64,000 nt of DNA from positions 496,001 to 560,000 of the forward strand of contig NZ_FRBW01000002.1 of the NCBI RefSeq assembly GCF_900142725.1, read 5' to 3'. The translations under genes and the position numbers were made by a program. The notes under the pieces are model-generated. The model was given only the letters and a program-made list of their open reading frames with translations. It was not told the DNA's origin and did no database searches. The first letter of the stretch is position 1; each line of letters opens with the position of its first letter. This DNA is from Roseibium suaedae. Lineage in GTDB: Bacteria > Pseudomonadota > Alphaproteobacteria > Rhizobiales > Stappiaceae. Shown piece by piece: positions 26,230 to 35,574 of the stretch.

Positions 26230-26634
26230 TTACCCAGACTTGGACAGAGCGGTCTTGATCAGGCCAAGACTGCGGGAATAGATCGAAGTGGCGGCCTGGA
26301 AGTCCATCTGGTTCTGGGTCACGAGCATCATCTGCTCTTCCAGATTGACGTTGTTCCCGCTCGGCGTGACTTCGAACATGTCTTTTTCTTCCACCTTGGC
26401 CTTGCCGCCACCCGTCATCGCGCCGGTGATGTGCCCCGACTTGGTCACGGCGGTCTGAAGACCGAATTCCGTGCGGCCGATATGGTCCGCGAAGGTGAAA
26501 TCCTTGAGTTCCTTGGCCTTGTAGAGCGGCGTATCTGAATTCGCGACGTTCTCGGCCAGCACGCCCTGACGCACCTGATGCCACTGCATCTTGGACTTCA
26601 AGGCCTGGAAGATCGGCAGATCGGTCAGAGCCAT
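26230..26634 (-). CDS. flgB: Proximal rod protein FlgB
   Basis: A 134-residue rod subunit with the family segment QVRQGVLAENVANSDTPLYKAKELKDF and the C-terminal QMMLVTQNQMDFQAATSIYSRSLGLIKTAL. ATG 26634 has AAGGTG 7 nt upstream; a GTG three codons earlier is less likely. It is the first gene of the minus-strand operon. A perfect CtrA-like site lies 51 bp upstream of the start. Confidence 0.96.
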   Translation of the reverse strand: MALTDLPIFQALKSKMQWHQVRQGVLAENVANSDTPLYKAKELKDFTFADHIGRTEFGLQTAVTKSGHITGAMTGGGKAKVEEKDMFEVTPSGNNVNLEEQMMLVTQNQMDFQAATSIYSRSLGLIKTALSKSG

Positions 26635-27065
26635 CTGATTCACCTTAACGTTAACGAACCCGGCAAAGATTGCCGCTTTAAAGGTTAATGAAAGGTTAAC
26701 ACCTCACCGCAACCTTAACCATTGCCCGCTGAAATCCGTGGATGACAGCAGCTCCCGTTTACCATTTGCGACCGGAAGCATGACCGGTACGGGAAAATTG
26801 TGCCGGGCTCTGTTAAGATTTGGGAGACGAAAGATTCGCGCAACCCCCTTCCTCCAGTGTCCCAAGGAGATTGAAGCGGTTCGCAAAAATCTGAAAAAGG
26901 AGACCGGACTTCTCCACCACCGGCTTCCCTGCCGATGACAAGTCAGCCGGGGGAAGTTATGACCGTTGCCAATACCCTCCGTACACCGGAGTGACGCTGG
27001 CAGGATTCGGACCGCGGGCAGTTGAATTGCCCGAAGGATCAGGTCCGGACTTTAACGAGGTAGGC
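26635..27065. other. Divergent flgB / fliO control region
   Basis: About 430 bp between divergent flagellar operons. It carries several TTAA-type motifs near flgB, including one full CtrA-like site (26685-26700). The remaining 360 bp toward fliO hold no recognised gene. Confidence 0.65.
26685..26700. promoter_or_regulatory. CtrA-like binding site upstream of flgB
   Basis: TTAA (26685-26688), 7 nt, TTAAC (26696-26700): an exact match to the established CtrA consensus TTAA-N7-TTAA(C). It is 51 bp upstream of flgB and could also serve the divergent fliO operon. Confidence 0.72.
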
Positions 27066-28994
27066 ATGTACAACTGGATCGCAGACACGTTCGGTCTTCC
27101 GGATGGACTGGCAAGAGGGCTGGCCTTCGCCGTCGCCCTGGCAATCGTCTTGCTGCTGATTGCCCTGTTCGTCTTCATCCTGAAGCGGCTCACGGGCGTT
27201 CGCCTGTCGTCAGGCCGCAACCGGCAACCGCGCCTGACGGTGATGGATGCCACCAATATCGACACGCGCCGCCGTCTGCTGCTGATCCGCCGTGACAATG
27301 TCGAGCATCTGATCCTGGTTGGCGGATCCAATGACCTGGTGATCGAACAGGGGATCGTGAAAGCCGCAAGCCTCGGAGCTGCGCCTCAGCCCCGCCAGAT
27401 GCCTGCCACCAACATGATGCATCCCCAGTCAGACACCAGCGCGCAGGCCCTTCCCTCCTCCCTGGCTGTCGCGGCCTACGCGGCACCTGCAACGCAGGAG
27501 GCGGAAGCACCCGCTCCAGTTTTCAACACTCCGGAAGCCCCCCGCTATCAGCCTCAGCCAAGCGCGGCTCTGGCAGCAGCTCCTTTGACGGCAGCTCCAC
27601 AGGCCAGCGCAACGCAAGCTGCCACCCATCGTCCGGAAACTGCCACGGCAAAATCCGCAACGGAACTGGCAGGCAGCCAGACCTTTCAGTCCCGCCCGGC
27701 CCGGCCGGTGAGCGAACCACGCCCGGGAACCACCTACCAGCGCCCTTTCGCTGCCGCGTCACGTCCCGCTGAGCAGCCCCAGCCGCAGGCAACCCCTGAA
27801 CACACGCTTGTACGCTCGGCTATTTCCAACCGCAACTTGAGCCCGTCCGCTTCCTCGCAAACAGCCACCGAGCGCAGCACCCCCGCCGCAGCAGCATCCA
27901 GCGCCACAGCAGCGCAGGCAAGCCAGATCCGCAGCGAATATCGCGCCCCGGCAACCTCCACCGCGCCTCAGGTCAGACATTCCGCAGCTCCGGCTTCGGG
28001 GACAGTGGCCCCGGCTATCTCCGGGACGCAGGCAGGCACACAAACCATCCAGACAACACAGAGCAGCCAGGTCGCAGGGTTTGCCAGGACCCTCGCCCGG
28101 CCTGCACTGACGCCATCCTCCGGGCAGCCGCTGCCACCACGTCAGGTAACGCCACCGTCATCGGGTCCGGCTGCGAAGGCAAAGACCGCTTTCCTTCAGC
28201 CCGTAGCAATGACTGCGACCGACCGTCCGACCGCAGCTGTTGCTCCTGCCATAAGCCCGGCAGAAGAGGAAGCTGTTCCTGTTGCAACCGCCACGGTCCA
28301 GCCTCCGGTTCAAGTTTCAACCATCAGCGAAACTCCAGCACCCACGGCACCTGCTCCTGCAAAGGCAGAAGAGCCGGCTGTTGAAGTTGCTTCCCTGGTT
28401 GAAGTTGAAGGCAATGGTCAGACCGAAGCTACGCCCGTTGCCTCCGCCGAAACCGAGACGCCGAACCAGACGGACACCCCGGCAACGGAAGCACCCGTTG
28501 AGGCATCTGCTGCCGAGAGTACGCCTGCAGAAGATGATGCTCTGCAGCTTGATGAGACCATGCTCGCCGAGCCGGAAACCGGCACCGCGCAAGAAGCGTC
28601 AACACCTGTCGAGCCTGTCGCGGCCGCGGAAGATGCCGATCTGTTCGAACCCGCTCTGGAAGCTGAAGACGGCAAAGCCACGTCCGATAACGCAGCTGAG
28701 GTCACTCCGGAAGCCCCCTCAGAAGAGATTGCAGCTCCGGTGCAAGCCGGCGCCGCTCTGGCCGAAACTCCGGAAGTGACGGCTGAGCCTGCAGCCCCTG
28801 TAGTCGCCGCTCCGTCCGCAGATCTTCAGCCGGGCATTGTCAAGGCACCGGAAATCAACATGGTCCGCACCAGCGAGACCAATGCCGCACCGGCAATTCG
28901 TATCGAGCGCCCGAAAGATGGCCCGCTGCCGAACCCGATTGAAGATGAAATGGCGAAGCTGCTTGAAGAGATGACCGGGCCGCAGAAATCATGA
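27066..28994 (+). CDS. fliO: FliO-domain protein with very long disordered tail
   Basis: Residues 1-100 form a FliO unit: short periplasmic start, membrane helix FAVALAIVLLLIALFVFILKRL, then a small basic domain (RQPRLTVMDATNIDTRRRLLLIRRDNVEHLILVGG). FliO helps assemble the FliP ring of the export gate. The remaining ~540 residues are Ala/Pro/Thr/Gln-rich and turn Glu-rich in the second half, with no recognisable fold, ending IEDEMAKLLEEMTGPQKS. The total of 642 residues is several times the usual FliO length. ATG 27066 has GAGG upstream. The stop overlaps the fliP start by 4 nt (ATGA), implying translational coupling. Confidence 0.88.
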   Translation: MYNWIADTFGLPDGLARGLAFAVALAIVLLLIALFVFILKRLTGVRLSSGRNRQPRLTVMDATNIDTRRRLLLIRRDNVEHLILVGGSNDLVIEQGIVKAASLGAAPQPRQMPATNMMHPQSDTSAQALPSSLAVAAYAAPATQEAEAPAPVFNTPEAPRYQPQPSAALAAAPLTAAPQASATQAATHRPETATAKSATELAGSQTFQSRPARPVSEPRPGTTYQRPFAAASRPAEQPQPQATPEHTLVRSAISNRNLSPSASSQTATERSTPAAAASSATAAQASQIRSEYRAPATSTAPQVRHSAAPASGTVAPAISGTQAGTQTIQTTQSSQVAGFARTLARPALTPSSGQPLPPRQVTPPSSGPAAKAKTAFLQPVAMTATDRPTAAVAPAISPAEEEAVPVATATVQPPVQVSTISETPAPTAPAPAKAEEPAVEVASLVEVEGNGQTEATPVASAETETPNQTDTPATEAPVEASAAESTPAEDDALQLDETMLAEPETGTAQEASTPVEPVAAAEDADLFEPALEAEDGKATSDNAAEVTPEAPSEEIAAPVQAGAALAETPEVTAEPAAPVVAAPSADLQPGIVKAPEINMVRTSETNAAPAIRIERPKDGPLPNPIEDEMAKLLEEMTGPQKS

Positions 28995-29785
28995 GCAGCC
29001 GTGCAAGCGCAATCATGATCCGCCTCGTCCGTCTTGCAGGACACTCAAGGTATGTTCGGATTGCCGGACTGGCAACAATTGCCCTCACGGCAGGTCTGGC
29101 TGGACAAGCCTTGGCGCAGGACGTCACCATCGGCCTTGGTGAAGGTACGACGCTGACCGAGCGGGCGGTTCAGCTCGTAGCCCTTCTCACTGTCCTGAGC
29201 CTTGCTCCTTCCATTCTGGTGATGGTGACCAGTTTCACCCGCATCGTGGTTGTGCTGTCGCTTCTGAGATCCGCAATCGGCCTGCAGACTGCGCCACCAA
29301 ACATGGTGATGATCAGCCTGGCTCTGTTCCTTAGTGCCTTCATCATGGCACCGACCCTTCAGACCGCCTATGACGAAGGCATCCAGCCGCTCGTAGATGG
29401 CACGATCGAGTTGAACCAGGCCTATGAACGGACATCCGCTCCGTTCAGGACCTTCATGCTGTCTCAGGTGCGGGAGAAGGATCTGGGCCTTTTCCAGGAA
29501 CTGTCGGGCCAGGAAGCCCCGCAGACGCCTGATGATCTGGAGATGAAGATTCTTGTGCCGGCTTTCATGATCAGTGAGCTGCGCCGCGCTTTTGAAATCG
29601 GCTTTCTTCTGTATCTGCCCTTCCTCATCATCGACATGGTCGTTGCATCCGTACTGATGTCCATGGGTATGATGATGCTTCCACCCGTGGTTATTTCCCT
29701 CCCCTTCAAGCTCATCTTCTTTGTTCTTGTCGATGGATGGAACATGGTGGCTGGAAGTCTGGTAAAGAGCTTCGGCGCGGGATAA
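28991..29785 (+). CDS. fliP: Flagellar export protein FliP
   Basis: Export-gate core protein of 264 residues. It has a cleavable signal peptide (ATIALTAGLAGQALAQ), as usual for FliP. The family blocks LAPSILVMVTSFTRIVVVLSLLRSAIG, PPNMVMISLALFLS, LVPAFMISELRRAFEIGF and MGMMMLPPVVISLPFKL follow. It overlaps the fliO stop codon by 4 nt. An AT-rich hairpin at 29801-29828 after the stop may end the transcript. Confidence 0.98.
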   Translation: MSSRASAIMIRLVRLAGHSRYVRIAGLATIALTAGLAGQALAQDVTIGLGEGTTLTERAVQLVALLTVLSLAPSILVMVTSFTRIVVVLSLLRSAIGLQTAPPNMVMISLALFLSAFIMAPTLQTAYDEGIQPLVDGTIELNQAYERTSAPFRTFMLSQVREKDLGLFQELSGQEAPQTPDDLEMKILVPAFMISELRRAFEIGFLLYLPFLIIDMVVASVLMSMGMMMLPPVVISLPFKLIFFVLVDGWNMVAGSLVKSFGAG

Positions 29786-29867
29786 AATGCAGCGGCACAA
29801 CTGAAAATAGAACTTCTATTTTCTTCAGCACACTGCGCAAAATCCGGCAGAGCGTAGAAAAATATTA

Positions 29868-31079
29868 ATGCATATCGCAAAGGATACGAGGTTAGACGGC
29901 CACGGAATATCCGTAGTCGTAACCAGTATCAGGAACCTCACTTTGCGAAAGCAACTCGAACAATTGGCGCGCATGAAGGAACCGGAAGCCCGGTCCCGGC
30001 TGATTAGAGCGCTTGTTGCCGAGTATGCCCGTTCCGATGGCCAGGAACCTTCCGACACGGAGCGCGATCTGTTTTCCATGATCGTGCTCTCCGTCTTCGA
30101 TCAGCTCGACCGCAGTGCCCGCTACGAACTGGTGGTACGCCTGGCAAAGACAGACCGGATCAGCACAGCGCTTGCCGACCGGCTCGCCCGAGAAGATTAC
30201 GAGCTGTCCGAACCGGTGATCGAATGTTCCCCGATGATCAGCCAGGACACGCTGAGGGCCATTTCCAAGGCCGGCAGCACACGGCAGAAGATGTCGGTGA
30301 CCCATCGCCCTGATCTCAGCGAGGAAATCACCGACACGCTGATTGCGAGAAGTCCCCGCCCGATTGTTCATTCGCTCTTGTCGAACCTTCAGGCCCCGAT
30401 CTCGGTCAAGGCCAATCTCGCCCTTCTAATCTTCGCCAACACCGAAGCCGACATTCTGGGCGGCATGGCCCAGCGTGCCCTGCTGGATCCGGAATTCCTG
30501 GAAACACAGATGGACATCCTGGAAGCAGGCTGCCCCCTCATTCCGAAGGCCTTCGAGAATGCCCTGCGCAAGGGCGAACTCGAACGGCTGGCCAAGGATA
30601 TCGGCACCCGCGGCGAAGGCATGGATATAACCATCGACGGAGTGACCTACTCCCGGCATGAAGCCAGCGTGCAGATCGCAAGCGGCGAGCTGTCTTTCGA
30701 CGCAATCCTTCTGACCCTGTGCAAGGAGCGGCGGTTCGATGCCGCCGCATGGCTGATCGGCCGCAAGATCCGGATGGAACATTCCGTGGTCCTGGAAACC
30801 TTGAAATCGGATTCCGATATCGCGCTGATGATGCTGCTTCTGGAAGCAGAGGTCAGCGAAGCCACCTACAAGGACATGATGCGCGAGCGCTGCGCCTGGC
30901 AGGACCGGAACGCCCGGATCATTCCGGATCTGGTTCAGCGCTACAAGAGCGAGAGCCGCAGGCGCAAGGCTGCAACAGAGCGAGCCTTGCAGCAGAAACA
31001 ACAGGCAGCTCAGGCAGCCCCCCCTATGCAGGACGCAACCGTTCAGGTGCTATTGCCGCTGGACATCGCCCTCGCCTGA
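29868..31079 (+). CDS. DUF2336 domain protein
   Basis: A 403-residue soluble, mostly helical protein. The DUF2336 pattern is seen in LRKQLEQLARMKEPEARSRLIRALVAEYARS, LVVRLAKTDRISTALADRLARED, VIECSPMISQDTLRAIS and SVTHRPDLSEEITDTL. These HEAT-like repeats are found across Alphaproteobacteria, often near flagellar or cell-cycle genes, without an assigned function. A Gln/Ala-rich tail follows. The gene lies downstream of fliP on the same strand, after 82 bp with an AT-rich hairpin. Confidence 0.85.
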   Translation: MHIAKDTRLDGHGISVVVTSIRNLTLRKQLEQLARMKEPEARSRLIRALVAEYARSDGQEPSDTERDLFSMIVLSVFDQLDRSARYELVVRLAKTDRISTALADRLAREDYELSEPVIECSPMISQDTLRAISKAGSTRQKMSVTHRPDLSEEITDTLIARSPRPIVHSLLSNLQAPISVKANLALLIFANTEADILGGMAQRALLDPEFLETQMDILEAGCPLIPKAFENALRKGELERLAKDIGTRGEGMDITIDGVTYSRHEASVQIASGELSFDAILLTLCKERRFDAAAWLIGRKIRMEHSVVLETLKSDSDIALMMLLLEAEVSEATYKDMMRERCAWQDRNARIIPDLVQRYKSESRRRKAATERALQQKQQAAQAAPPMQDATVQVLLPLDIALA

Positions 31080-31209
31080 TCAGGCGCTTGGGCACTACTC
31101 TTTTCAGCGCGCCTTTCCGGCAAGTTCCCCCTGACAATCACCAGACACACCTTTGCGCCCACCGCCATCAGCAAAATGGCGGTGCAAAGACAGGCTCATC
31201 CAAACCTGT

Positions 31210-34200
31210 TTAACCGTTGACGGTAGACGGGCTTCCTGCGGGCGGTGTGGCGTTCATCACCGAGCCATTGGTATCCGCAGACTTGTCCGGGGTCATGTAC
31301 TGACGCCGGTACTCTTCCATGAAAGTGTCCATCTCGTTGACGTTGGCGAGCTGGTTGGCCACCTGCAGGAACTCAACCCCTTGCGCTTCGATCGGCCGGG
31401 TCACAACCTCGAAGGCAGTTGCATTGGGGCTGTCAGCCATCTTGGCTGCAAACTTGGTCTGGAGGCGATTCAGACTGAGCTGATCCCCTGCCAGCGAATA
31501 GGCAATGCCTGCCTTGAGGATGTCCTGCTGTTCGCTGGCGTCCAGCGGAATGTTGTCGGACCAGCGCGAGCCATGCATCGCTTCCAGCTGCTCGCCGGCT
31601 TCGCGCCAGCTCTGGGCAGACCAGAACGTATCCGCACGCAAACGATCGACATCCGAGCCGCGCATGTTGCGAACCAGTTCCAAAGCCAGATCCGGACGCC
31701 CGCTTGCCGTCAACGCCCGGGCTTCCACAATGTTGCGCTGACGCTCCAGGGTCGAAGGAAGGCTTGCCTGACGGGTGACATTGAGAACCCGCAGCGCTTC
31801 TTCCGGCTTTCGGTCGATCAGATAGACAGCGGCCAGATCGGCAGCGACCTGAGCGCGGGCCGCCCCCTTCAGACGATTGTCGACCTGATGGCGCAGCAGT
31901 TCGGTCGCCTGATCCAGCAACTCCACTTCCACAAGGCGCTTGGCAAGACCACGGACCATTTCATCGCCCTGGCGGCCAATCGGGGTCAGCTCACGAAAGT
32001 CATAGAAGAGCGACAGTGCCTGGATCGGTGGCATCTGATCCGCCTTGCCATCCAGGAACAACGACGTGAAGAGGCTGTTCATCTCCTCCTGCAGCAGACG
32101 GGTGGTGTCTGCATTCGGATCAGCCTGGACCGCAGATTTCATGGCTTCAAACGCAAGGCGGTAATTGCCGGTTTCGGCCTGAAGCTGAGACAGGAAGCGC
32201 AGGGTCTTCAACTCGATTTCATCACCCCGCCAGGACGTGGCAAGTCCGGCAAGACGGTCAATCGTGTCATTGACGGAAAGCTCGCCATCTCGATAGCGAA
32301 TGCGCAGGGCACGGTATTCAGCTTCGGCGGCCCTTGGACGGTCGCTGGACTTGGCAACCAGGTCAAACGCGCGAAGGGCTTCTTCGGAGCGGCCCGATGC
32401 ATCGGCGATACGGCCGCGCAGGATATCGTAGCGGGCTGCCTGGGACGACGAAATGTCACTCGGCTCGATCTCGGCCAGAATGCCGTTGGCAACACCGAAG
32501 TCATTGGCCTCGACCATGGCCTGGGCGGCAGCCAGATTAAACTCGGTCTGGATCGGCTTGGGATAGTTGCCGATCACCGCGCGGCCTCTGGGCATGGCAA
32601 TCCGCGCTGCGGTCCAGTTTCCCATCTGAACTTCAACGATGGTTTGCCAGACAGCCGCATCCGGGCTGCTCTTCAGTTCCGGTCGGTTGAGAAACGGAAA
32701 GGCCTCTTTCGGCCGGCTTGCCAGCGTCTGGGCAGCACCCATCATCAGGTTGAAGGAACTGTCCTCGACAATGGCCGGATTTTCTTCCACGGCCAGTTTC
32801 ATTAGACCCAGCGCTTCCTGAGCGAACTGATGGGCCAGATAGAACTTAGCCAGTTCCATCAGCGCATTGTTGCGCCGGCCCGCTGTTGCGTTGGTAAGGT
32901 CAGACTGGAGGCGCTGAAACGTCTCCTGATAGATCTTCGGGTCCTCCGTCGACATGTTGACGAAGTCGACGAACCCTGGCTGGTTCGGGTCACTTGGACC
33001 ACTGAGCGCCCCCGTTCCGCCATTCAGGTGACGGTTGGACAGGGACAGACCATCGGACTTTTCGATGATCACGTCATCACCAAGGATCTTCATGGTCACG
33101 CCATCAGACTTGACCGCCATGGCAAAACCCTGGGCCGAGCTGAGCGCTTCCAGGTCGACGAAATTCTGCGCCTTCAGCAATCCGCGCGGGGGGCCGAAAC
33201 CCGTCACGATTGCAATCGTGTCACCAACGAAGGGATCCTGAATTTCGTGGATCTTCTGCGGGTCCTTGTAGATCACACGCAGAACCGAGCCGCCGTCGCC
33301 GCGCACGTTGCGCTCCAGACGCAGTGGCTTTGACGGCTCGAGCACCATGTCGCCAATTACGAGGCTCCAGGCATTACCATCCAGGCCGACCGTGGCAAGC
33401 ACCGGATCGCTGAGATCGATCCGCAGCACCTGATAGCCGTCCTTGGCTTCTGTCGTGACTCCATCCGCCGTCTCGGCCAGGGCGGAAGCAATCCCGCGCG
33501 TATCGATGGTGGCGCTGGTGTCGAAGATCATCCAGACGCTGTTGCCTCGGCGGAAGACCGCGCTCGAGGTCGGCTCGACAAAAGGAAACTCAACCCGGAC
33601 CGTATTGCCGATCCGACGTGCTTCCGCAGTCACAATATTGCGAATTTCTTGACCGAAGTCAGCCGGTGGCTGCTCGGGCGAGCGCTGAGCAAGCTGGGCA
33701 TCGAGCCCACCTGCAGCTCGCCATGCATCCTGACTGCTGTCTGAGGCGGAAGCCAGCGGCATGGGCGGCGGAATCTCTCCGGCCTGAGGAGCTGGCACCT
33801 CTGGCAGATCGGACACAGCCGCGGTCTTGTCCCCCGCCCCTTCAACCATTCGCGGCGGCATGACATCAGCAGGAAGCGGACGCGGCGGAATAGTGGACGT
33901 CAGGTCGATACCGTTAGGCGACGGAGCAGGAACCGCAGCCGCAACTTCCGGCGCGGGAATGACATCGGGCCGTGACGGGCTGGCCGTCGCAGTTTCCTGG
34001 ACGGCTTCCGGAGCATCCGGCTGCACCGCAACGGGGGCCACATCCGCAGTCATCGCCGTTTCGGGCTGTTGCTGGACGGTCTGAGGCTCTGCGGGAGCTG
34101 TTTCCACCGGCGGCGGAACATCTGCCGCAGGCATGTTCTCGCTTGCAGGAGCTGCTTCCGCCGTCTGAACCGGCGCAGCCTCACTGGCCGAGCCTGGCTT

Positions 34201-35481
34201 GGGACGAGGCACATCGCGCGGCAGATCAGACGCCGCCTGCTGATCTCCGAGGCTTTGACTGTCCTGTGCAGGAACGGGAGCTGCAGCCCCCGTCGGCTGA
34301 GGGATCAGTGCCGGAGCAGCTGGCGCGGCAGGCGCATCATCCGCCGCATTCAACGCAAAGGCCAGCCGTTCCGGTGCCGGGTTCTCAGGCTCCGAGACCG
34401 CTTCGAGCGGCTTGGCAGCAGACGAAGATGGCGACAGGGCATCGGACGGCGGCAAGGCTGCGGGTGCTGCATCCGCCGGTGCCATTGAAGGGGCAGGCGC
34501 AGTAGCCGGCTCATCAACGCGTTCGCCCGGCGATACGACCAGATCCTGATGACCTGGCTCGATCGTGACGCTCATTTCCTCGTTGATCTTGGCATTGGCA
34601 CTGTCGACCGGTGTCATGCTCTCCGGCGTGATGTCGATGACATAGGTGTCATCTTCACGGAATGCACGGATGTCCACTTTCGGATCAATGCGCATCAGAA
34701 ACTTCAGCTTGCCCTGATCCAGGAACGAGGTGGCATCAATTACGCCCGGAGGCATATGCGCCCGAAGCTTGGAAATGTCGAGCTGCGCCGGGTGGTTGAA
34801 GGTGACCTTGATCAGATCGTCTTCACGCACGAAAGCCGTATCGAAACGGATGGACCAGTCGAACACCAGACGGGTAAAGGTCGGATGCTCGCCGATGCGT
34901 AGTTCTACGGTCGGGCCTTCCTGGGCCTTCAGCCGGGCCTGTTCCAGCGCCCGCACCTTGCGCATCGCTTCTTCGGCGCGCTTGGCTAGATCCCGCACAA
35001 CATCATCAGGCAAACCCGGCGGCAAACCCTGCCAGTTGGACGGCAGAATATCGATGAACAGCTTCTCGCCAGCTTCCAGAGTGTTGATCTGAAACTGGCT
35101 CTTCAGAGCGAAACGAATGGCAGACCCGTCCGGGTCACGGCGGGCAATGGAGATGTAATCCGAGAGCTCCAGCGGAACGTCATCGACATTGACGTCGACC
35201 GGCTCCTCGAAGGAGATGCGCAGAACCCCACCCGTCACCACCGCATCATAATGCGGCAACAAGGTGCGGTCCTTGAAGGTCAGCATCAACCGGCCATAGC
35301 CTTGAGCCGGAACAACGGCGAGCTCAACAGGATCAAGCGCCTGCGCGAAAGAAATGGAAACGGGAGAGGACAGGAAAAGGGCGCACGAAACCATTGCGGT
35401 CGCAAAGGTCCGCTTAACTGCACACCGGGCCCACCGGTGTTTGCCCGTGTGCTGTTTCTGATCCCGAGGGTCTTTCAGCAC
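31210..35481 (-). CDS. Large exported TPR protein of the flagellar island
   Basis: A 1423-residue exported protein. An extended signal region ends near SSPVSISFAQA (about residue 48). An AMIN-like beta domain follows (to about 330), then a Pro/Ala-rich linker of roughly 280 residues. A second beta domain (VRVEFPFVEPTSSAVFRRGNSVW) precedes about 500 residues of helical TPR-like repeats (LRGRIADASGRSEEALRAFDLVA). It starts with GTG 35481, with AAGGA upstream. It lies directly downstream of motE-DUF6468-fliM-fliL on the same strand. A periplasmic scaffold for motor or stator assembly is plausible but inferred from context. It is far longer than rhizobial MotC and shows no obvious relation. Confidence 0.78.
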   Translation of the reverse strand: MLKDPRDQKQHTGKHRWARCAVKRTFATAMVSCALFLSSPVSISFAQALDPVELAVVPAQGYGRLMLTFKDRTLLPHYDAVVTGGVLRISFEEPVDVNVDDVPLELSDYISIARRDPDGSAIRFALKSQFQINTLEAGEKLFIDILPSNWQGLPPGLPDDVVRDLAKRAEEAMRKVRALEQARLKAQEGPTVELRIGEHPTFTRLVFDWSIRFDTAFVREDDLIKVTFNHPAQLDISKLRAHMPPGVIDATSFLDQGKLKFLMRIDPKVDIRAFREDDTYVIDITPESMTPVDSANAKINEEMSVTIEPGHQDLVVSPGERVDEPATAPAPSMAPADAAPAALPPSDALSPSSSAAKPLEAVSEPENPAPERLAFALNAADDAPAAPAAPALIPQPTGAAAPVPAQDSQSLGDQQAASDLPRDVPRPKPGSASEAAPVQTAEAAPASENMPAADVPPPVETAPAEPQTVQQQPETAMTADVAPVAVQPDAPEAVQETATASPSRPDVIPAPEVAAAVPAPSPNGIDLTSTIPPRPLPADVMPPRMVEGAGDKTAAVSDLPEVPAPQAGEIPPPMPLASASDSSQDAWRAAGGLDAQLAQRSPEQPPADFGQEIRNIVTAEARRIGNTVRVEFPFVEPTSSAVFRRGNSVWMIFDTSATIDTRGIASALAETADGVTTEAKDGYQVLRIDLSDPVLATVGLDGNAWSLVIGDMVLEPSKPLRLERNVRGDGGSVLRVIYKDPQKIHEIQDPFVGDTIAIVTGFGPPRGLLKAQNFVDLEALSSAQGFAMAVKSDGVTMKILGDDVIIEKSDGLSLSNRHLNGGTGALSGPSDPNQPGFVDFVNMSTEDPKIYQETFQRLQSDLTNATAGRRNNALMELAKFYLAHQFAQEALGLMKLAVEENPAIVEDSSFNLMMGAAQTLASRPKEAFPFLNRPELKSSPDAAVWQTIVEVQMGNWTAARIAMPRGRAVIGNYPKPIQTEFNLAAAQAMVEANDFGVANGILAEIEPSDISSSQAARYDILRGRIADASGRSEEALRAFDLVAKSSDRPRAAEAEYRALRIRYRDGELSVNDTIDRLAGLATSWRGDEIELKTLRFLSQLQAETGNYRLAFEAMKSAVQADPNADTTRLLQEEMNSLFTSLFLDGKADQMPPIQALSLFYDFRELTPIGRQGDEMVRGLAKRLVEVELLDQATELLRHQVDNRLKGAARAQVAADLAAVYLIDRKPEEALRVLNVTRQASLPSTLERQRNIVEARALTASGRPDLALELVRNMRGSDVDRLRADTFWSAQSWREAGEQLEAMHGSRWSDNIPLDASEQQDILKAGIAYSLAGDQLSLNRLQTKFAAKMADSPNATAFEVVTRPIEAQGVEFLQVANQLANVNEMDTFMEEYRRQYMTPDKSADTNGSVMNATPPAGSPSTVNG

Positions 35482-35531
35482 TAATGTTGTCCTTCGATGC
35501 CACCCAGCACCGCAACCTTAAGGGAACGGGC

Positions 35532-35546
35532 TTAACGCGACCTTAC
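35532..35546. promoter_or_regulatory. CtrA-like site upstream of the TPR gene
   Basis: TTAA (35532-35535), 7 nt, TTAC (35543-35546): one mismatch from the CtrA consensus. It lies 51 bp upstream of the GTG start, the same distance as the flgB site. Confidence 0.5.
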
Positions 35547-35574
35547 AGTGCACCCGTAAAAACCGGAGCAATTC

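Noticed and set aside
26644-26655. TTAACGTTAACG as a CtrA site
   Set aside because: Half-sites are 2 nt apart instead of 7; it may still be part of the promoter.
29801-29828. AT-rich hairpin after fliP as a firm terminator
   Set aside because: The stem is AT-rich with a bulge and no clean U-run; mentioned only as possible.
31151-31189. Hairpin between the convergent DUF2336 and TPR genes as a terminator
   Set aside because: Stem CTTTGC..ACCGCCA with TGGCGGTGCAAAG is good, but no T-run follows on either strand.
31153-32805. 550-codon plus-strand frame opposite the TPR gene
   Set aside because: Low-complexity composition and no ribosome-binding site; antisense to a gene with a clear signal peptide and TPRs.
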